Made by a program: the position numbers and the translations under genes
Source: Methylosinus sp. PW1
Lineage (GTDB): Bacteria > Pseudomonadota > Alphaproteobacteria > Rhizobiales > Beijerinckiaceae
Direction of reading: 5' to 3'
NCBI RefSeq assembly: GCF_000745215.1
Contig: NZ_JQNK01000009.1
Location: 310,001-374,000 of the forward strand
Length of the DNA stretch: 64,000 nucleotides
Notes under the pieces: model-generated
Told to the model about the DNA's origin: nothing
Databases searched by the model: none
The model's input: only the letters and a program-made list of their open reading frames with translations
Part shown: piece by piece, positions 29,132 through 38,730 of the stretch
How the letters are laid out: each line of letters begins with the position of its first letter
Position numbering within the stretch: position 1 is the first letter of the stretch

Positions 29132-30103
29132 TCAGGGGACGAGCACGAGCGCCCCTGTCGTGCGCCGCGCCTCGAGGTCGGCATGGACGAGAGCGGCGTC
29201 CTCGAGCCGAAAAAGGGCCGGCCGCTCGAGCCGCAGCACGCCCTTCTTGATCGCGCGCACCACATCCTTGGTCATTTTTTCATAGTCCTTGCGCCGCGCG
29301 ATATGGGCGAAGAGCGAGGGCCGCGTCGCAAAGAGCGAACCCTTCTGCGACAGGAGATTAATGTCGAAAGCCTCGATCTTGCCGGAGGCGGAGCCATAGC
29401 TGACGAAAAGTCCGAAAGGCTTCAGGCAATCGAGCGAGGCGGGAAAAGTGTCGCGGCCGACGCCGTCATAGACGACATCACAGAGCTTGCCGTCGGTGAT
29501 CTCGCGCACGGCGGCGGCGAAATCCTCGCTGCGATAGAGGATCGTATGCGCCGCCCCGGCCTCTTTGGCGATCTTCGCCTTCTCCTCGTCGCCGACCGTG
29601 GCGATCACATGCGCGCCCAGCGCGCTTCCCCATTGGCAGAGCAATTGGCCGACGCCGCCGGCGCCCGCATGCACGAGAATCCGATCTCCCTCTTTCACCT
29701 TGTAGGTTCGCCGCAACAAATATTGCGCCGTGAGCCCTTTGAGCATCATCGAGGCGCCGGTCTCGAAGGAGAAGGATTTCGGTAGCCTCGCCAATGAGGC
29801 GGCGGGAATATTGCGCGCCTCCGCATAGCCGCCGAGCGGTCCGACATAGGCGACGCGCTCGCCGATCTCGAATTCATCGACGCCCTCGCCGAGCGCGACC
29901 ACCTCGCCCGCGCCTTCGAAGCCGGGGGTGAAGGGAAGCGTCGAAGGATAGGCCCCGGTGCGAAGATAAATATCGATGAAATTGACGCCGATCGCCTTCT
30001 GAACGATCTGCGCCTCCCCCGGCCCCGGCGGCGGCAGCTCGACATCCTCATAGCGCAGAACCTGCGGCCCGCCCGTCTCGTAAATGCGAATGGCCTTCAC
30101 CAT
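29132..30103 (-). CDS. NADPH:quinone oxidoreductase (zinc-less MDR family)
   Basis: 323 residues from the ATG at 30103, with TTGGAGA upstream; the longer frame to 30205 is unconserved. MVKAIRIYETGGPQVLRYED opens like QorA. GVNFIDIYLRTGAYPSTLPF and GFEGAGEVVALGEGVDEFEI are the family signature, and ILVHAGAGGVGQLLCQWGSA is the NADPH-binding loop. Cys residues for structural zinc are absent, as expected for QOR. It reduces quinones by one electron with NADPH in the cytoplasm. The gene is probably a single-gene unit; divergence from the next TonB receptor is not seen, as both run leftward. Confidence 0.93.
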   Translation of the reverse strand: MVKAIRIYETGGPQVLRYEDVELPPPGPGEAQIVQKAIGVNFIDIYLRTGAYPSTLPFTPGFEGAGEVVALGEGVDEFEIGERVAYVGPLGGYAEARNIPAASLARLPKSFSFETGASMMLKGLTAQYLLRRTYKVKEGDRILVHAGAGGVGQLLCQWGSALGAHVIATVGDEEKAKIAKEAGAAHTILYRSEDFAAAVREITDGKLCDVVYDGVGRDTFPASLDCLKPFGLFVSYGSASGKIEAFDINLLSQKGSLFATRPSLFAHIARRKDYEKMTKDVVRAIKKGVLRLERPALFRLEDAALVHADLEARRTTGALVLVP

Positions 30104-30260
30104 GATCGTCTCCAAAATAATCCCGCCCGCCTCTTCGCAAAAATCCACGCCGATTGCGACCGGGGATTGACGCTCGGGACGATTTGCGCGATCCCGACGA
30201 CACATCGCAATCCGGGAGGAACGAGCGCGCTTCGACGATCTCGGCTTGCGCCCTTCGCCC

Positions 30261-32741
30261 TCAATAGAGCTTCACGCGTAAGCTCGCGCCGAAGGTGCGC
30301 GGACGATCCTGAAGGCTGATGCTCGCCGGCGTGGTCGAGCTGCCCGGCGACCAGGCGGTCACGTAGCGCGTATCGAAGATATTCTTGGTCCAAAGCGAGA
30401 GGCTGTAGCTCTCGTCGTCGGCGCGAAGGCCGACACCGGCGTCCACCAGCGAATAGGCCGCCTGCCAATATTGCAGCACGGAGCGCGGATCGGTGAGCTG
30501 CGTTTTGTCCTGCCAGGAGACGTTGACATAGCCGAAAGCAGAGACCGGCTGCCTGGCCCATTCCGCGTCCACGCCCTGAAACACTGCGCCGAGCGGATGC
30601 CGATAATCGGCGCCGATGTTGAACGCCCATTTCGGAAGCCCCGTCCAACGCGTGTTCGACAATGACAAGGTCAAAGGCGCGGACAAAAATCCCGCGGGCG
30701 CATTGGCGGGCCTGGACCAAGTCCAATCCGCCGGCGGCGCGGCCTGATCGTAGTCGAGATAGCGCGCCTCCGTATAGGCGCCGCTGGCGCTGAGCCACAA
30801 TCCTTCGAGCGCATTCCAACGTCCGCTGAACTCGGCGCCGCGCAGCCGCACATGCGGCACATTGCCGAGATAGGTGAAGCGGATCGGCTGGCCGGTCGCG
30901 TCGGTCAGGCTCGTGTCGGTGAAATTGGCCTGAAAGTCGAAAATATCGGTCCAATAGAAATTGACGTTGGCGAAGACGGCGCCGTCGAGCCAATTGGTCT
31001 TGAGGCCGAGCTCATAGTCCCAGGACACCTCGTTGCGCGTGACGATAGGCTGCCAGCCTTTGAAATCCGAGCCGGAAAGCAGCGGCCGCGCCGCCGTGTT
31101 GACCGCGCCGGCCTTCTCGCCACGGCCGACGAGCCCATAGGCGAGAATATTCTCCGTCACCTTATATTGCGGGTTGAGCACGCCGGTGATCGCGTTGTTG
31201 CTCTTCTCGACTCCGCCCGTGTCGAATATTCCGGCGCCGCCTGCCTGGCGCACCGCATTATAGACCTGAACGGCGGAGAAGCCGCCGCGCATCCCGGCGA
31301 TCCAGGCGAAGTTCGAGCCGCCCTTCACCTCATAGCTGTCGCGCAGGCCAAAGGTCAGAGCGAGACGCTCGTCGAAATGATAGGTCGCCTGTCCAAAGGC
31401 CGCGCCCTGAAATGTGATCGACTTGCCGTCGGTCTGCTGTGACGCGCCCGCGATCAGCCCCGGATTGAGATTGATGTTGGCGCCGAACCATTGCGCCGCT
31501 TGGCTTCCATATTCCGTATGCGGCCCGGACCAGATCTTCTCGTAGAAGCCGAAGAGGCCGACAGTCCATTCGAGCTGCTTGTCCTTGGCCGAGGCGACGC
31601 GCAGCTCTTGCGAATATTGATCGACATAAGTGTCGAAGGCGTTGCCGTCGATCTCGATCAGCTGATTGCCGAGCGGATTGTGCGTATGCACGACATTCTC
31701 GCCCCATGCGGTGATCGACGTCAGCGTGTGCTCGCCGAGCTGCCAATTCAATTCGTTCGACACATTCATGATGCGCAGCGACGTCTTACCCTGCCGCGTC
31801 TGATAGAATGTATAGGGATCGGCCGTGAGCATGACGCGCCCGAGTCGCGAGAACAGCGTTTGCGCATAGGTGCGGCCGAGCGTTCCATTGGCGAAGATCG
31901 GCACGGAATCGCCGATGACGCTCACCGTGTTCGGATTGGCGAATTGATATTCATTGTAGCTCGATCGGTTGAAGATCAGCCGATCGGTGAACGCGTCCCC
32001 CACGAAGAGCAATTGGCCGCGCACGCCCCAGCGATCATTGTCGTAATATTTCGCTCCAGAGACGGCGTCGCCAATCCAGCCGTCACCCTGGTCGAAATAG
32101 AAGGACACTCGATAAGCGAGCTTGTCGTCGACGATCGGCCCGGTCGCCGTCACCTTCTCGATGACGCGATTGTAATTCGCATAGCTCGTGTCGATGGTCG
32201 CGGAGCGCGTGAAGGATGGCAAATTGGTTCGGATGACGACATTGCCGACTGTCGTGTTCTTGCCAAAGGCGGTTCCTTGAGGGCCGAGTCCCAGTTCGAA
32301 GGATTCTACGTCGATATATTCCGCGCCCTGGAATGAGCCGTGCTTGTAGAACACGCCGTCGACGATGAAGCCCGTGTCCGATTCATAGCCGTCGCCGCCG
32401 CCCGCTCCGCGGCCCACGCCGCGTATCGCCGAATTCGGCGAACGATTGGGGCTGCCGCCGCTGTTCTCGCGATAATTCGGGACGCGTCTCGCAAAATCGG
32501 ACAATTGCTCCAGCCGCTGCGTCTCAGCTTCGCGGGAAGGGATCACGACGACCGGGCGCGGCCGCTCCTGAGCTTTCTCCTCGCTCCTGGTTTCCGCGCC
32601 GACGGTCACATCCGCGATGGCGGCCTCCTGCGCCGCTGCATCCGCGACTATATGCGGCCAGAGAACCGCCCCGGCCGCGACGGTCGCTGCTAACGAGGCG
32701 CCCGACAATAAAGCTTGCGTGAACCGAACGAACCCAGCCAC
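30261..32741 (-). CDS. TonB-dependent receptor
   Basis: 826 residues from the GTG at 32741, chosen because GGAGGGGG lies directly upstream; a GTG at 32753 would sit before that ribosome site. The N-terminus is hydrophobic (LLSGASLAATVAAGAVL), a signal peptide. The plug shows LSDFARRVPNYRENSGGSPN, AIRGVGRG, DTGFIVDGVFYKHGSFQG and LGPQGTAFGKNTTVGNVVIR, matching the GPQGTxFGKNT type common in Caulobacter and sphingomonads. The barrel ends SLRVKLY, with Tyr in place of the more usual Phe. Substrate unknown: iron chelate, or an organic ligand as often in this type. No transporter is adjacent. Confidence 0.9.
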   Translation of the reverse strand: MAGFVRFTQALLSGASLAATVAAGAVLWPHIVADAAAQEAAIADVTVGAETRSEEKAQERPRPVVVIPSREAETQRLEQLSDFARRVPNYRENSGGSPNRSPNSAIRGVGRGAGGGDGYESDTGFIVDGVFYKHGSFQGAEYIDVESFELGLGPQGTAFGKNTTVGNVVIRTNLPSFTRSATIDTSYANYNRVIEKVTATGPIVDDKLAYRVSFYFDQGDGWIGDAVSGAKYYDNDRWGVRGQLLFVGDAFTDRLIFNRSSYNEYQFANPNTVSVIGDSVPIFANGTLGRTYAQTLFSRLGRVMLTADPYTFYQTRQGKTSLRIMNVSNELNWQLGEHTLTSITAWGENVVHTHNPLGNQLIEIDGNAFDTYVDQYSQELRVASAKDKQLEWTVGLFGFYEKIWSGPHTEYGSQAAQWFGANINLNPGLIAGASQQTDGKSITFQGAAFGQATYHFDERLALTFGLRDSYEVKGGSNFAWIAGMRGGFSAVQVYNAVRQAGGAGIFDTGGVEKSNNAITGVLNPQYKVTENILAYGLVGRGEKAGAVNTAARPLLSGSDFKGWQPIVTRNEVSWDYELGLKTNWLDGAVFANVNFYWTDIFDFQANFTDTSLTDATGQPIRFTYLGNVPHVRLRGAEFSGRWNALEGLWLSASGAYTEARYLDYDQAAPPADWTWSRPANAPAGFLSAPLTLSLSNTRWTGLPKWAFNIGADYRHPLGAVFQGVDAEWARQPVSAFGYVNVSWQDKTQLTDPRSVLQYWQAAYSLVDAGVGLRADDESYSLSLWTKNIFDTRYVTAWSPGSSTTPASISLQDRPRTFGASLRVKLY

Positions 32742-33043
32742 AGCCCCCTCCACAATAACACTAACATACTAGATTAATATGATTAAATTTTTAGAGACGC
32801 AATCTCCGCCGAAGCGCGCCGACAATATGCCCTTTGAATAATGACGAACCTATAAGCAAGCGCTCTAGGCTCACCGGCCGCGCCGCCGATAAGCATATAA
32901 TTTTTATAGACTGATGCGCAGGCCCACTCCTCCCCTCCGCCCCTTCGACCAGGGCTCCGAGGCTGCGACGCCGCGGCGCGCAGCGATGATTTCGTCCGCG
33001 ACCGCCCTTGGTGTACAAGGCGCAGGAAACGGAGACGCAGCAC
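32742..33043. other. AT-rich divergent promoter region
   Basis: Bases 32754-32800 are conspicuously AT-rich (CTAGATTAATATGATTAAAT) compared with the rest of the window and should hold the leftward TonB-receptor promoter. No Fur box could be confirmed by eye. No gene was recognised. Confidence 0.45.
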
Positions 33044-34387
33044 ATGGCCGAGACATTGGCGGGAAGCCCCACGATCGACACGCAAATTCTCGTCGCCGGG
33101 GCCGGCTCCACGGGCATAGCCGCCGCCCTCGCCTTCGCCAACGCCGGCTGGCGGGTGACGCTCGCCGGGCGCTTCCCTCCGCCTCTGCCCGGCCGCACCA
33201 TCGCGCTGTTCGAGGCCTCGGTGCGCTTTCTCGATTCGATCGGCGTGCTGGAGAAGGTTCGCGCCGCCGCCTGCCCGATCGAGACGATCCAAATGATCGA
33301 CGACACGGACCAGCTTCTCCCCGTGCCCGATCTCGTGATGCGCTCGGAGGAGATCGATCTTCCCGCCTTCGGGCTCAATGTCTCCAATGACGAGCTGACC
33401 GCCATTCTGCTCGAGCACGCCCGCGCGGCCGGGAGCTTCGAGATCATCGAGACCGACATCGCCGACTATGAGCTCGAGGAAGATGGCGCGACGGCGATCC
33501 TCGCCGACGGGCGCCGCATCGCCGCCGATTTCATCGTGGCCGCCGATGGGCGCGGCAGCAAGGCGCGCGCCGCCGCCGGCATAGACACGAAGGAATGGAC
33601 CTATCCGCAAGTGGCGCTCACCGCTCTGCTGCGCCACGAGTTGCCACACGACAATGTCTCGACCGAGTTTCACACGCGCTCCGGCCCCTTCACTCTGGTG
33701 CCGCTGCCGCCGCGCGAGGGCGCGGAGCATCGCTCCAGCCTCGTCTGGCTGATGAGCCCGCGCGACGCCAAGCGCCGCCTCGCCAAGCCGCGCGACGAGC
33801 TGCAATACGAGATGGAGGATTATTCGCGCGAGAAGCTCGGCTCCATCACGATCGAGAGCGGCATAGGCGAGTTCCGCATGGGCGGCCTGCAAGTCTCGCG
33901 GCTGACGGCGCCCCGTCTCGCGCTGGTCGGCGAGACCTGCCATGTGTTTCCGCCGATCGGCGCGCAGGGGCTCAATCTCAGCCTGCGCGACGTCGCCGAT
34001 CTCGAGGATTGCCTCGCCAGCGTCGATCTGCGCAATCCCAAGGAGCTCTCGCGCGCGCTGTTGCGCTATGAGGCGCACCGCCGCGCCGACATCGGCTTCC
34101 GAACCCATGGGGTCGATCTGCTCAATCGCTCGCTGATCGTCCCCTATCTGCCGATCGATCTCATTCGCGGCGCGGGCTTCATCGCCATGACGGCGCTCGG
34201 CCCGCTGCGTCGCGCCGTGATGCGCGAGGGCGTGGCGCCGCATCTCGCGCAGCCGCGGCTGATGCGCGAGGAGGCGCCCAAGGAGCCGCGCATGCGCGGC
34301 AAGCGACCACGCGGCCCGGAAGCGATCGTCGACGCCGCGCGCAGCGCCTTCGCCCATTTGCGCGAAACCGCCTCCCGGCTGGGCTGA
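33044..34387 (+). CDS. UbiH/UbiF-family FAD-dependent monooxygenase
   Basis: 447 residues from the ATG at 33044. ILVAGAGSTGIAAALAFANA is the FAD dinucleotide-binding loop, with GAGSTG in place of the usual GGGPAG. FIVAADGRGSKAR is the DG motif, and CHVFPPIGAQGLNLSLRDVA is the GD/ubiquinone-hydroxylase signature (canonical HxxPPIGAQGLNLGLxD). This family adds ring hydroxyls in ubiquinone synthesis. The C-terminal 60 residues are basic and unconserved. It could be UbiH, UbiF or the alphaproteobacterial UbiL/UbiM type; sequence alone does not say. Single gene, divergent from the TonB receptor. Confidence 0.85.
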   Translation: MAETLAGSPTIDTQILVAGAGSTGIAAALAFANAGWRVTLAGRFPPPLPGRTIALFEASVRFLDSIGVLEKVRAAACPIETIQMIDDTDQLLPVPDLVMRSEEIDLPAFGLNVSNDELTAILLEHARAAGSFEIIETDIADYELEEDGATAILADGRRIAADFIVAADGRGSKARAAAGIDTKEWTYPQVALTALLRHELPHDNVSTEFHTRSGPFTLVPLPPREGAEHRSSLVWLMSPRDAKRRLAKPRDELQYEMEDYSREKLGSITIESGIGEFRMGGLQVSRLTAPRLALVGETCHVFPPIGAQGLNLSLRDVADLEDCLASVDLRNPKELSRALLRYEAHRRADIGFRTHGVDLLNRSLIVPYLPIDLIRGAGFIAMTALGPLRRAVMREGVAPHLAQPRLMREEAPKEPRMRGKRPRGPEAIVDAARSAFAHLRETASRLG

Positions 34388-34408
34388 ATCGAAAAAGGCT
34401 CGCGCCCT

Positions 34409-34431
34409 CCTTCTCCCATTCCGGGAGAAGG
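34409..34431. repeat. Single hairpin, partial family A repeat
   Basis: CCTTCTCCC-ATTCC-GGGAGAAGG is the first hairpin of the paired family A repeat. It lies between convergent genes and may serve as a terminator, though no T-run follows. Confidence 0.6.
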
Positions 34432-34433
34432 CG

Positions 34434-35549
34434 TCACAAAGACGGCGCGAACAGCGTCGGAATCGCGAAGCGAAAGGCCGCGCCCTCGCCCGGCCGCGAC
34501 TCGACCGCTATTTCCCAGCCATGGCGATCGGCGATGGATTTGCAGATCGCCAGCTCTATGCCCGTGCCGGCATATTCCACATCGCTCTTGCGTCGGCTGA
34601 AGGGCTCGAAAATCCTCTGCGCGAAATCCTGCTCGAAGCCGACGCCCTTGTCGACGATGGAGAGATGGATCGCGCCTTCCTCCAGCTCCGCCGCGATCGT
34701 CACCTCGGCCGGCCGGCCGGGCTTGCGATATTTGATCGCATTGGCGACGATGTTCTGCATCAGGCAGGCGAATTGCGCGCGGTCGCCGACGAAAGCGGCG
34801 GCCGGAATATCGACCTCGAGCCTCGTCTCGCCCGCGGCGATCGACTGCGCCAGCGCGGCGAGGGAGAATTGCACTTCCTCGCGCAGCTCCAGCACCTCCA
34901 ATTGCTGATCGCCGTAAATGGTTCGCGCATAGGTGAGCAGATCCTCGACGAGCTTGCGCGCGCGCACGGCGGCGTGTCGCATATGCGCGCTCGCCTGCAT
35001 GATCTCCGCGCAGACGCCGGCGGCCATGGCCGCCTCGAGCCGCGTCGCTTGCGCGGCGATCTCGGCCAGCGGCTGCTGCAGGTCGAGAGACGCCACATAG
35101 GCGAATTGCACGAGCCGCTCATTGGCGCGCTCCAGCTCCTCGACGCTGGCGGCCAAGGCGCGCTCCACCTCGCGCCGCTCGCTCATGTCGAGAATGGTCG
35201 CGGTGATGAGCAGGCCGCGCTCCGTTATGAGCGGCGCGAGCCCGATCTCGACCGGAAACTCGCCGCCGTCGCGCCGCCGTGCTTTGATCTCATGGCCGAC
35301 GCCCATCATACGGCGGCTCGGCTCGGCGCAATAGAGCTTGCGGAAGGCGGCGTGACGCCTCCGGATCACCGCTGGCGTCAGCAGATCGACCGAGCGGCCG
35401 ATCAATTCCTCGCACGCATAGCCGAACAAGCGCTCCGTCTCGTGATTGGCGTAGCGCACGAGCCCATCCGCGCCGACAATGAGGATTGCCGCCGGCGAGG
35501 CTTCGACCATCACGCGATATCGATCATATATGATCGTCTCGGCGCTCAT
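34434..35549 (-). CDS. PAS-domain sensor histidine kinase, phospho-acceptor His replaced
   Basis: 371 residues from the ATG at 35549 with GGGGAG upstream; the longer frame runs under the patatin gene. PAS domain at about 10-125 (ILIVGADGLVRYANHETERL FGYACEEL). The H-box region reads FAYVASLDLQQPL: the normal FAYVASHDLQEPL His is Leu155 (codon GAG on plus at 35085-35087, CTC on minus). The ATPase domain keeps N box (NIVANAIKYR) and G1 (DKGVGFE) but G2 reads GTGIELAICKSI, with Glu where Gly is usual. It is therefore probably unable to autophosphorylate; it could act as a pseudokinase sensor or be decaying. No response regulator or transmembrane segment is seen; predicted cytoplasmic. Confidence 0.88.
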   Translation of the reverse strand: MSAETIIYDRYRVMVEASPAAILIVGADGLVRYANHETERLFGYACEELIGRSVDLLTPAVIRRRHAAFRKLYCAEPSRRMMGVGHEIKARRRDGGEFPVEIGLAPLITERGLLITATILDMSERREVERALAASVEELERANERLVQFAYVASLDLQQPLAEIAAQATRLEAAMAAGVCAEIMQASAHMRHAAVRARKLVEDLLTYARTIYGDQQLEVLELREEVQFSLAALAQSIAAGETRLEVDIPAAAFVGDRAQFACLMQNIVANAIKYRKPGRPAEVTIAAELEEGAIHLSIVDKGVGFEQDFAQRIFEPFSRRKSDVEYAGTGIELAICKSIADRHGWEIAVESRPGEGAAFRFAIPTLFAPSL

Positions 35550-35663
35550 CCGCGCTCCCCTCGCGCCGCGCGTCGACGGCGTGATCTTCGCCGTCGCGCC
35601 TCCCGAAGGCGGCGGATGTGATATGTGAATTGCGTAGGTCGAAGAAAAGAGCCCGAAGCGGCG

Positions 35664-36632
35664 ATGACGAAGGAAGCGACGGTGACGTCCGACACGAAAG
35701 AGCATCCGCTCGGCCGGCGCAAGATCGGGCTGGCGCTCAGCTCGGGCATGGCGCGCGGCTGGGCGCATATCGGCGCCGTGCGCGCGCTGACGCGCATGGG
35801 CGTCTCCTTCGACGTCGTCGCCGGAACCTCGGCCGGCGCGCTGGTCGGCGGCTGCTTCATCGCTGGAAAGCTCGACGAGCTGGAGGCCTGGGCCGCCTCG
35901 CTCGACAAGCGCAAGATCGTTTCCTATCTCGATCTCCAGCTCGGCTATGGCGGCCTCATCAAAGGCGATCGTCTGCTGATGGAGCTGCGCCGCGCGCTCG
36001 GCCCCATGCGTGTCGAGACCTTGCCGACGCCTTTCGTCGCCGTCGCCACCGATCTCATCACCGGCCACGAGATCTGGCTGCAGAAGGGCGATCTCGCCGA
36101 GACGCTGCGCGCCTCCTTCTCGCTGCCGGGCCTGTTCCCGCCCATGGAGGTGGACGGGCGCTGGCTCGCCGATGGCGCGCTGGTCGATCCTCTGCCGGTC
36201 GCCGCCTGCCGCGCGCTCGGCGCGGAGCTGGTGATCGCGGTCAATCTCAACACGGACATCATCGGCAAATCGCGCGACGCCGCGCGCATCCCTTCGACCA
36301 TGGGCTTCGATCCGATCACGCTGCTCGAGCAAAAGCAGAAGCCCTTCGTCGCCTCGCTCACCGAATCGCTGACGCGCGGCGTGTTCCGCCGCGACCCCGA
36401 CCGGCCCAGCATTTTTGGCGTGATGACGACCTCGCTCAGCATCATGCAAGACCGCTTGACGCGCTCGCGCCTCGCCGGCGATCCGCCCGACGTGCACATC
36501 ACGCCGCGCGTCGGCCATATCGGTCTGCTCGAATTCGATCGCACGGAGGAAGCCGTACACGAAGGCGAGGAAGCGGTGGAGAAACGACGCGAGGAGATTT
36601 CCGACGCGCTGCAGGTGATGGGGCTGATCTGA
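35664..36632 (+). CDS. Patatin-like phospholipase (RssA-like)
   Basis: 322 residues from the ATG at 35664; a frame start at 35625 adds 13 unconserved residues. IGLALSSGMARGWAHIGAVR is the oxyanion-hole region, with SSG-M-ARG in place of GGGGARG as in RssA-type proteins. GTSAGALVGG carries the nucleophile Ser (G-x-S-x-G), and DGALVDPLPV the catalytic Asp (usually DGG/DGA). The Ser-Asp dyad is intact. Family members hydrolyse phospholipids or lysophospholipids on the cytoplasmic side. Divergent from the degenerate kinase with 114 bp between starts. Confidence 0.9.
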   Translation: MTKEATVTSDTKEHPLGRRKIGLALSSGMARGWAHIGAVRALTRMGVSFDVVAGTSAGALVGGCFIAGKLDELEAWAASLDKRKIVSYLDLQLGYGGLIKGDRLLMELRRALGPMRVETLPTPFVAVATDLITGHEIWLQKGDLAETLRASFSLPGLFPPMEVDGRWLADGALVDPLPVAACRALGAELVIAVNLNTDIIGKSRDAARIPSTMGFDPITLLEQKQKPFVASLTESLTRGVFRRDPDRPSIFGVMTTSLSIMQDRLTRSRLAGDPPDVHITPRVGHIGLLEFDRTEEAVHEGEEAVEKRREEISDALQVMGLI

Positions 36633-36688
36633 AGCGAATAGCGTGTAGCGAGGGAGCTCGTCGCTCTATTCGCTATTCGTTCCCTTCC
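36633..36688. terminator. Inverted repeat between convergent genes
   Basis: AGCGAATAGCGTGTAGCGA and TCGTCGCTCTATTCGCT are imperfectly complementary, followed by TATTCGTTCCCTTCCC. Position between the ends of the phospholipase (plus) and tyrA (minus) fits a bidirectional terminator; no clean T-run. Confidence 0.35.
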
Positions 36689-37612
36689 CTATTCCCTTCT
36701 TCCGAAATCCGGCGCCGCCGTGTCCTGCCCCTGCTCTATGATGCTGCGACGGATGGCGCGCGTGCGCGTGAACAGCGCGAACAGCCCGTCGCCGTCGCCG
36801 GTGCGGATCAGGCGGCGCAGCGCCGTCAAATCCTCGTCGAAACGGCCGAGCATCTCCAGCACGGCGTCCTTGTTGTTCAAGAAAATATCGCGCCACATGG
36901 TCGGATCGGAGGCGGCGATGCGGGTGAAATCGCGAAAGCCCGACGCCGAGAATTTGATCACCTCCGACTGCGTGACCTCCTCGAGATCGGCGGCCGTGCC
37001 GACGATATTGTAGGCGATGAGATGCGGCAAATGGCTCGTCACCGCCAGCACCAGATCATGATGCGTCGCGCTCATCGTCTCGACATTGGCGCCGAGCCGC
37101 GTCCAGAAATCCGAGAGCTTTCTCACCGCCTCGCCGTCGAAACCGTCCTGCGGCGTGAGAATGCACCAGCGATTCTGAAACAGCGTCGCAAAGCCGGCGT
37201 CCGGCCCGGAATATTCCGTGCCGGCGATCGGATGCGCGGGAATGAAATGCGCGCTCGCAGGAACATGCGGCGCGACCTGCGCGACAATGGCGCCCTTCAC
37301 CGAGCCGACGTCGGAGAGAATGGCGCCCGGCGCGAGATGCGGCGCGATCGCGCGCGCGACCTCGCCGCAGACGCCGACCGGCACGCAGAGAATAACGAGA
37401 TCGGCGCCCGTGACGGCCTGCGCGAGATCGGCGGTCGTTTCATCGGCTATGCCGAGCTCGCGCACGCGCACGCACACTTGTTCCGAGGCGTCGCTCGCGG
37501 CGATGCGCGTCGCGGCGCCAGAGGCGCGAGCGCCGCGCGCGATCGACGAGCCGATGAGGCCGAGGCCGATCAGCGCGACCTTCTCGAAGATCGGCGCGCG
37601 CGCGTCAGCCAT
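36689..37612 (-). CDS. tyrA: Prephenate/arogenate dehydrogenase (TyrA/TyrC family)
   Basis: 307 residues, ATG at 37612. [20 protein letters not shown] is the NAD(P)-binding Rossmann loop. [38 protein letters not shown] and [20 protein letters not shown] (with the catalytic His) are the prephenate-dehydrogenase motifs. It forms tyrosine precursors by oxidative decarboxylation of prephenate or arogenate; which substrate cannot be told. It overlaps the end of hisC by eight bases on the same strand. The HisC-type aminotransferase next door can act on aromatic keto acids, which is common in this gene order. Confidence 0.93.
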   Translation of the reverse strand: MADARAPIFEKVALIGLGLIGSSIARGARASGAATRIAASDASEQVCVRVRELGIADETTADLAQAVTGADLVILCVPVGVCGEVARAIAPHLAPGAILSDVGSVKGAIVAQVAPHVPASAHFIPAHPIAGTEYSGPDAGFATLFQNRWCILTPQDGFDGEAVRKLSDFWTRLGANVETMSATHHDLVLAVTSHLPHLIAYNIVGTAADLEEVTQSEVIKFSASGFRDFTRIAASDPTMWRDIFLNNKDAVLEMLGRFDEDLTALRRLIRTGDGDGLFALFTRTRAIRRSIIEQGQDTAAPDFGRRE

Positions 37613-38726
37613 GCGCGGCCCGCGGCGCCGCGCGCCATGAGGCGGTGAATTCGCCGAGCGCCGCGACGACGAGGCGATTGGCCTCCTCCGAGCCGATGGT
37701 CAGCCGCAGAAATTGCGGCATTCCATAAGCGCCGATCGCGCGCAGCACGAGCCCGCGCGAAGTGAGGAAGCGATCGGCGTCCGCCGCCGTGCGCCCCGCC
37801 TCGCCCGGAAAGCGAATGGCGATGAAATTGGCGACGCTCGGCAGAACCTCGAGCCCCAGCGCCTCGATCTCCTGCGTCAGAAACGGCAGCCAGCGCGCAT
37901 TATGCGCGATCGCCGCCTCGAGATGCGCTTTGTCCTGCACGGCCTCTATGCCCGCCTCGATCGCCGCAGCGCTGACATTGAACGGGCCACGCAGCCGGTT
38001 CAGCGCATCCATTATATGCGCGGAGCCATAGCCCCAGCCGAGACGCAGCCCCGCGAGGCCGTAGATTTTCGAGAAAGTGCGCGTCGTCACCACATTGTCG
38101 CGCGTCGAGGCGAGCTCGAGCGCCGCCGAATAATCTTCCGCGCGCACATATTCCGCATAGGCCGCGTCGATGACGAGCACGACATGCGCCGGCAGCGCAT
38201 CGGCGAGCCGCAGGATTTCCGATTTCGGCAGATAGGTCCCGGTCGGATTGTTCGGATTGGCGACGAAGACGATTTTCGTGCGCTCCGTCACCCTCTCCAA
38301 AATCGCGTCGACGCTCGCTCTGTAATCCGTCTCCGGCGCGATGACGGGAACGCCGCCCGCCGCCAGAATGACGATGCGATACTCCAGGAATCCGTACTGC
38401 GTGTAGATCCCCTCGTCGCCCGGCTCGATGAAAGCGTGCGCGAGCAGAGCGAGAATATCGTCGGAGCCGGCGCCGCAGACGATACGCTCGGGATCGAGCC
38501 CATGCGCCGCGCCGATCGCCTGCCGCAGCCGCGTCGCCGAGCCGTCTGGATAGGCGGCGATCTTGGGCGCCAGCGCGCGCAGCGCCTCCACGGCCTTGGG
38601 AGACGGCCCGAGCGGCGTCTCATTGGCCGAGAGCTTGAAGACGCGCGCGGCGCCCGGGGCGGCGCTCTTGCCCGGCACATAAGCGTCGATCGCCAGCACG
38701 CTCGGCCGCACGACAGGTTTGGTCAT
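37605..38726 (-). CDS. hisC: Histidinol-phosphate/aromatic aminotransferase HisC
   Basis: 373 residues from the ATG at 38726. Fold type I PLP-enzyme motifs: [20 protein letters not shown] (substrate binding), [18 protein letters not shown] (PLP ring Asn), [20 protein letters not shown] (Schiff-base Lys in FSK). Annotated hisC in this setting, it converts imidazole-acetol phosphate in histidine synthesis and may also transaminate aromatic keto acids given its place between chorismate mutase and tyrA. The chorismate-mutase gene ends 4 bp before it. Confidence 0.94.
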   Translation of the reverse strand: MTKPVVRPSVLAIDAYVPGKSAAPGAARVFKLSANETPLGPSPKAVEALRALAPKIAAYPDGSATRLRQAIGAAHGLDPERIVCGAGSDDILALLAHAFIEPGDEGIYTQYGFLEYRIVILAAGGVPVIAPETDYRASVDAILERVTERTKIVFVANPNNPTGTYLPKSEILRLADALPAHVVLVIDAAYAEYVRAEDYSAALELASTRDNVVTTRTFSKIYGLAGLRLGWGYGSAHIMDALNRLRGPFNVSAAAIEAGIEAVQDKAHLEAAIAHNARWLPFLTQEIEALGLEVLPSVANFIAIRFPGEAGRTAADADRFLTSRGLVLRAIGAYGMPQFLRLTIGSEEANRLVVAALGEFTASWRAAPRAAHG

Positions 38727-38730
38727 CTCG

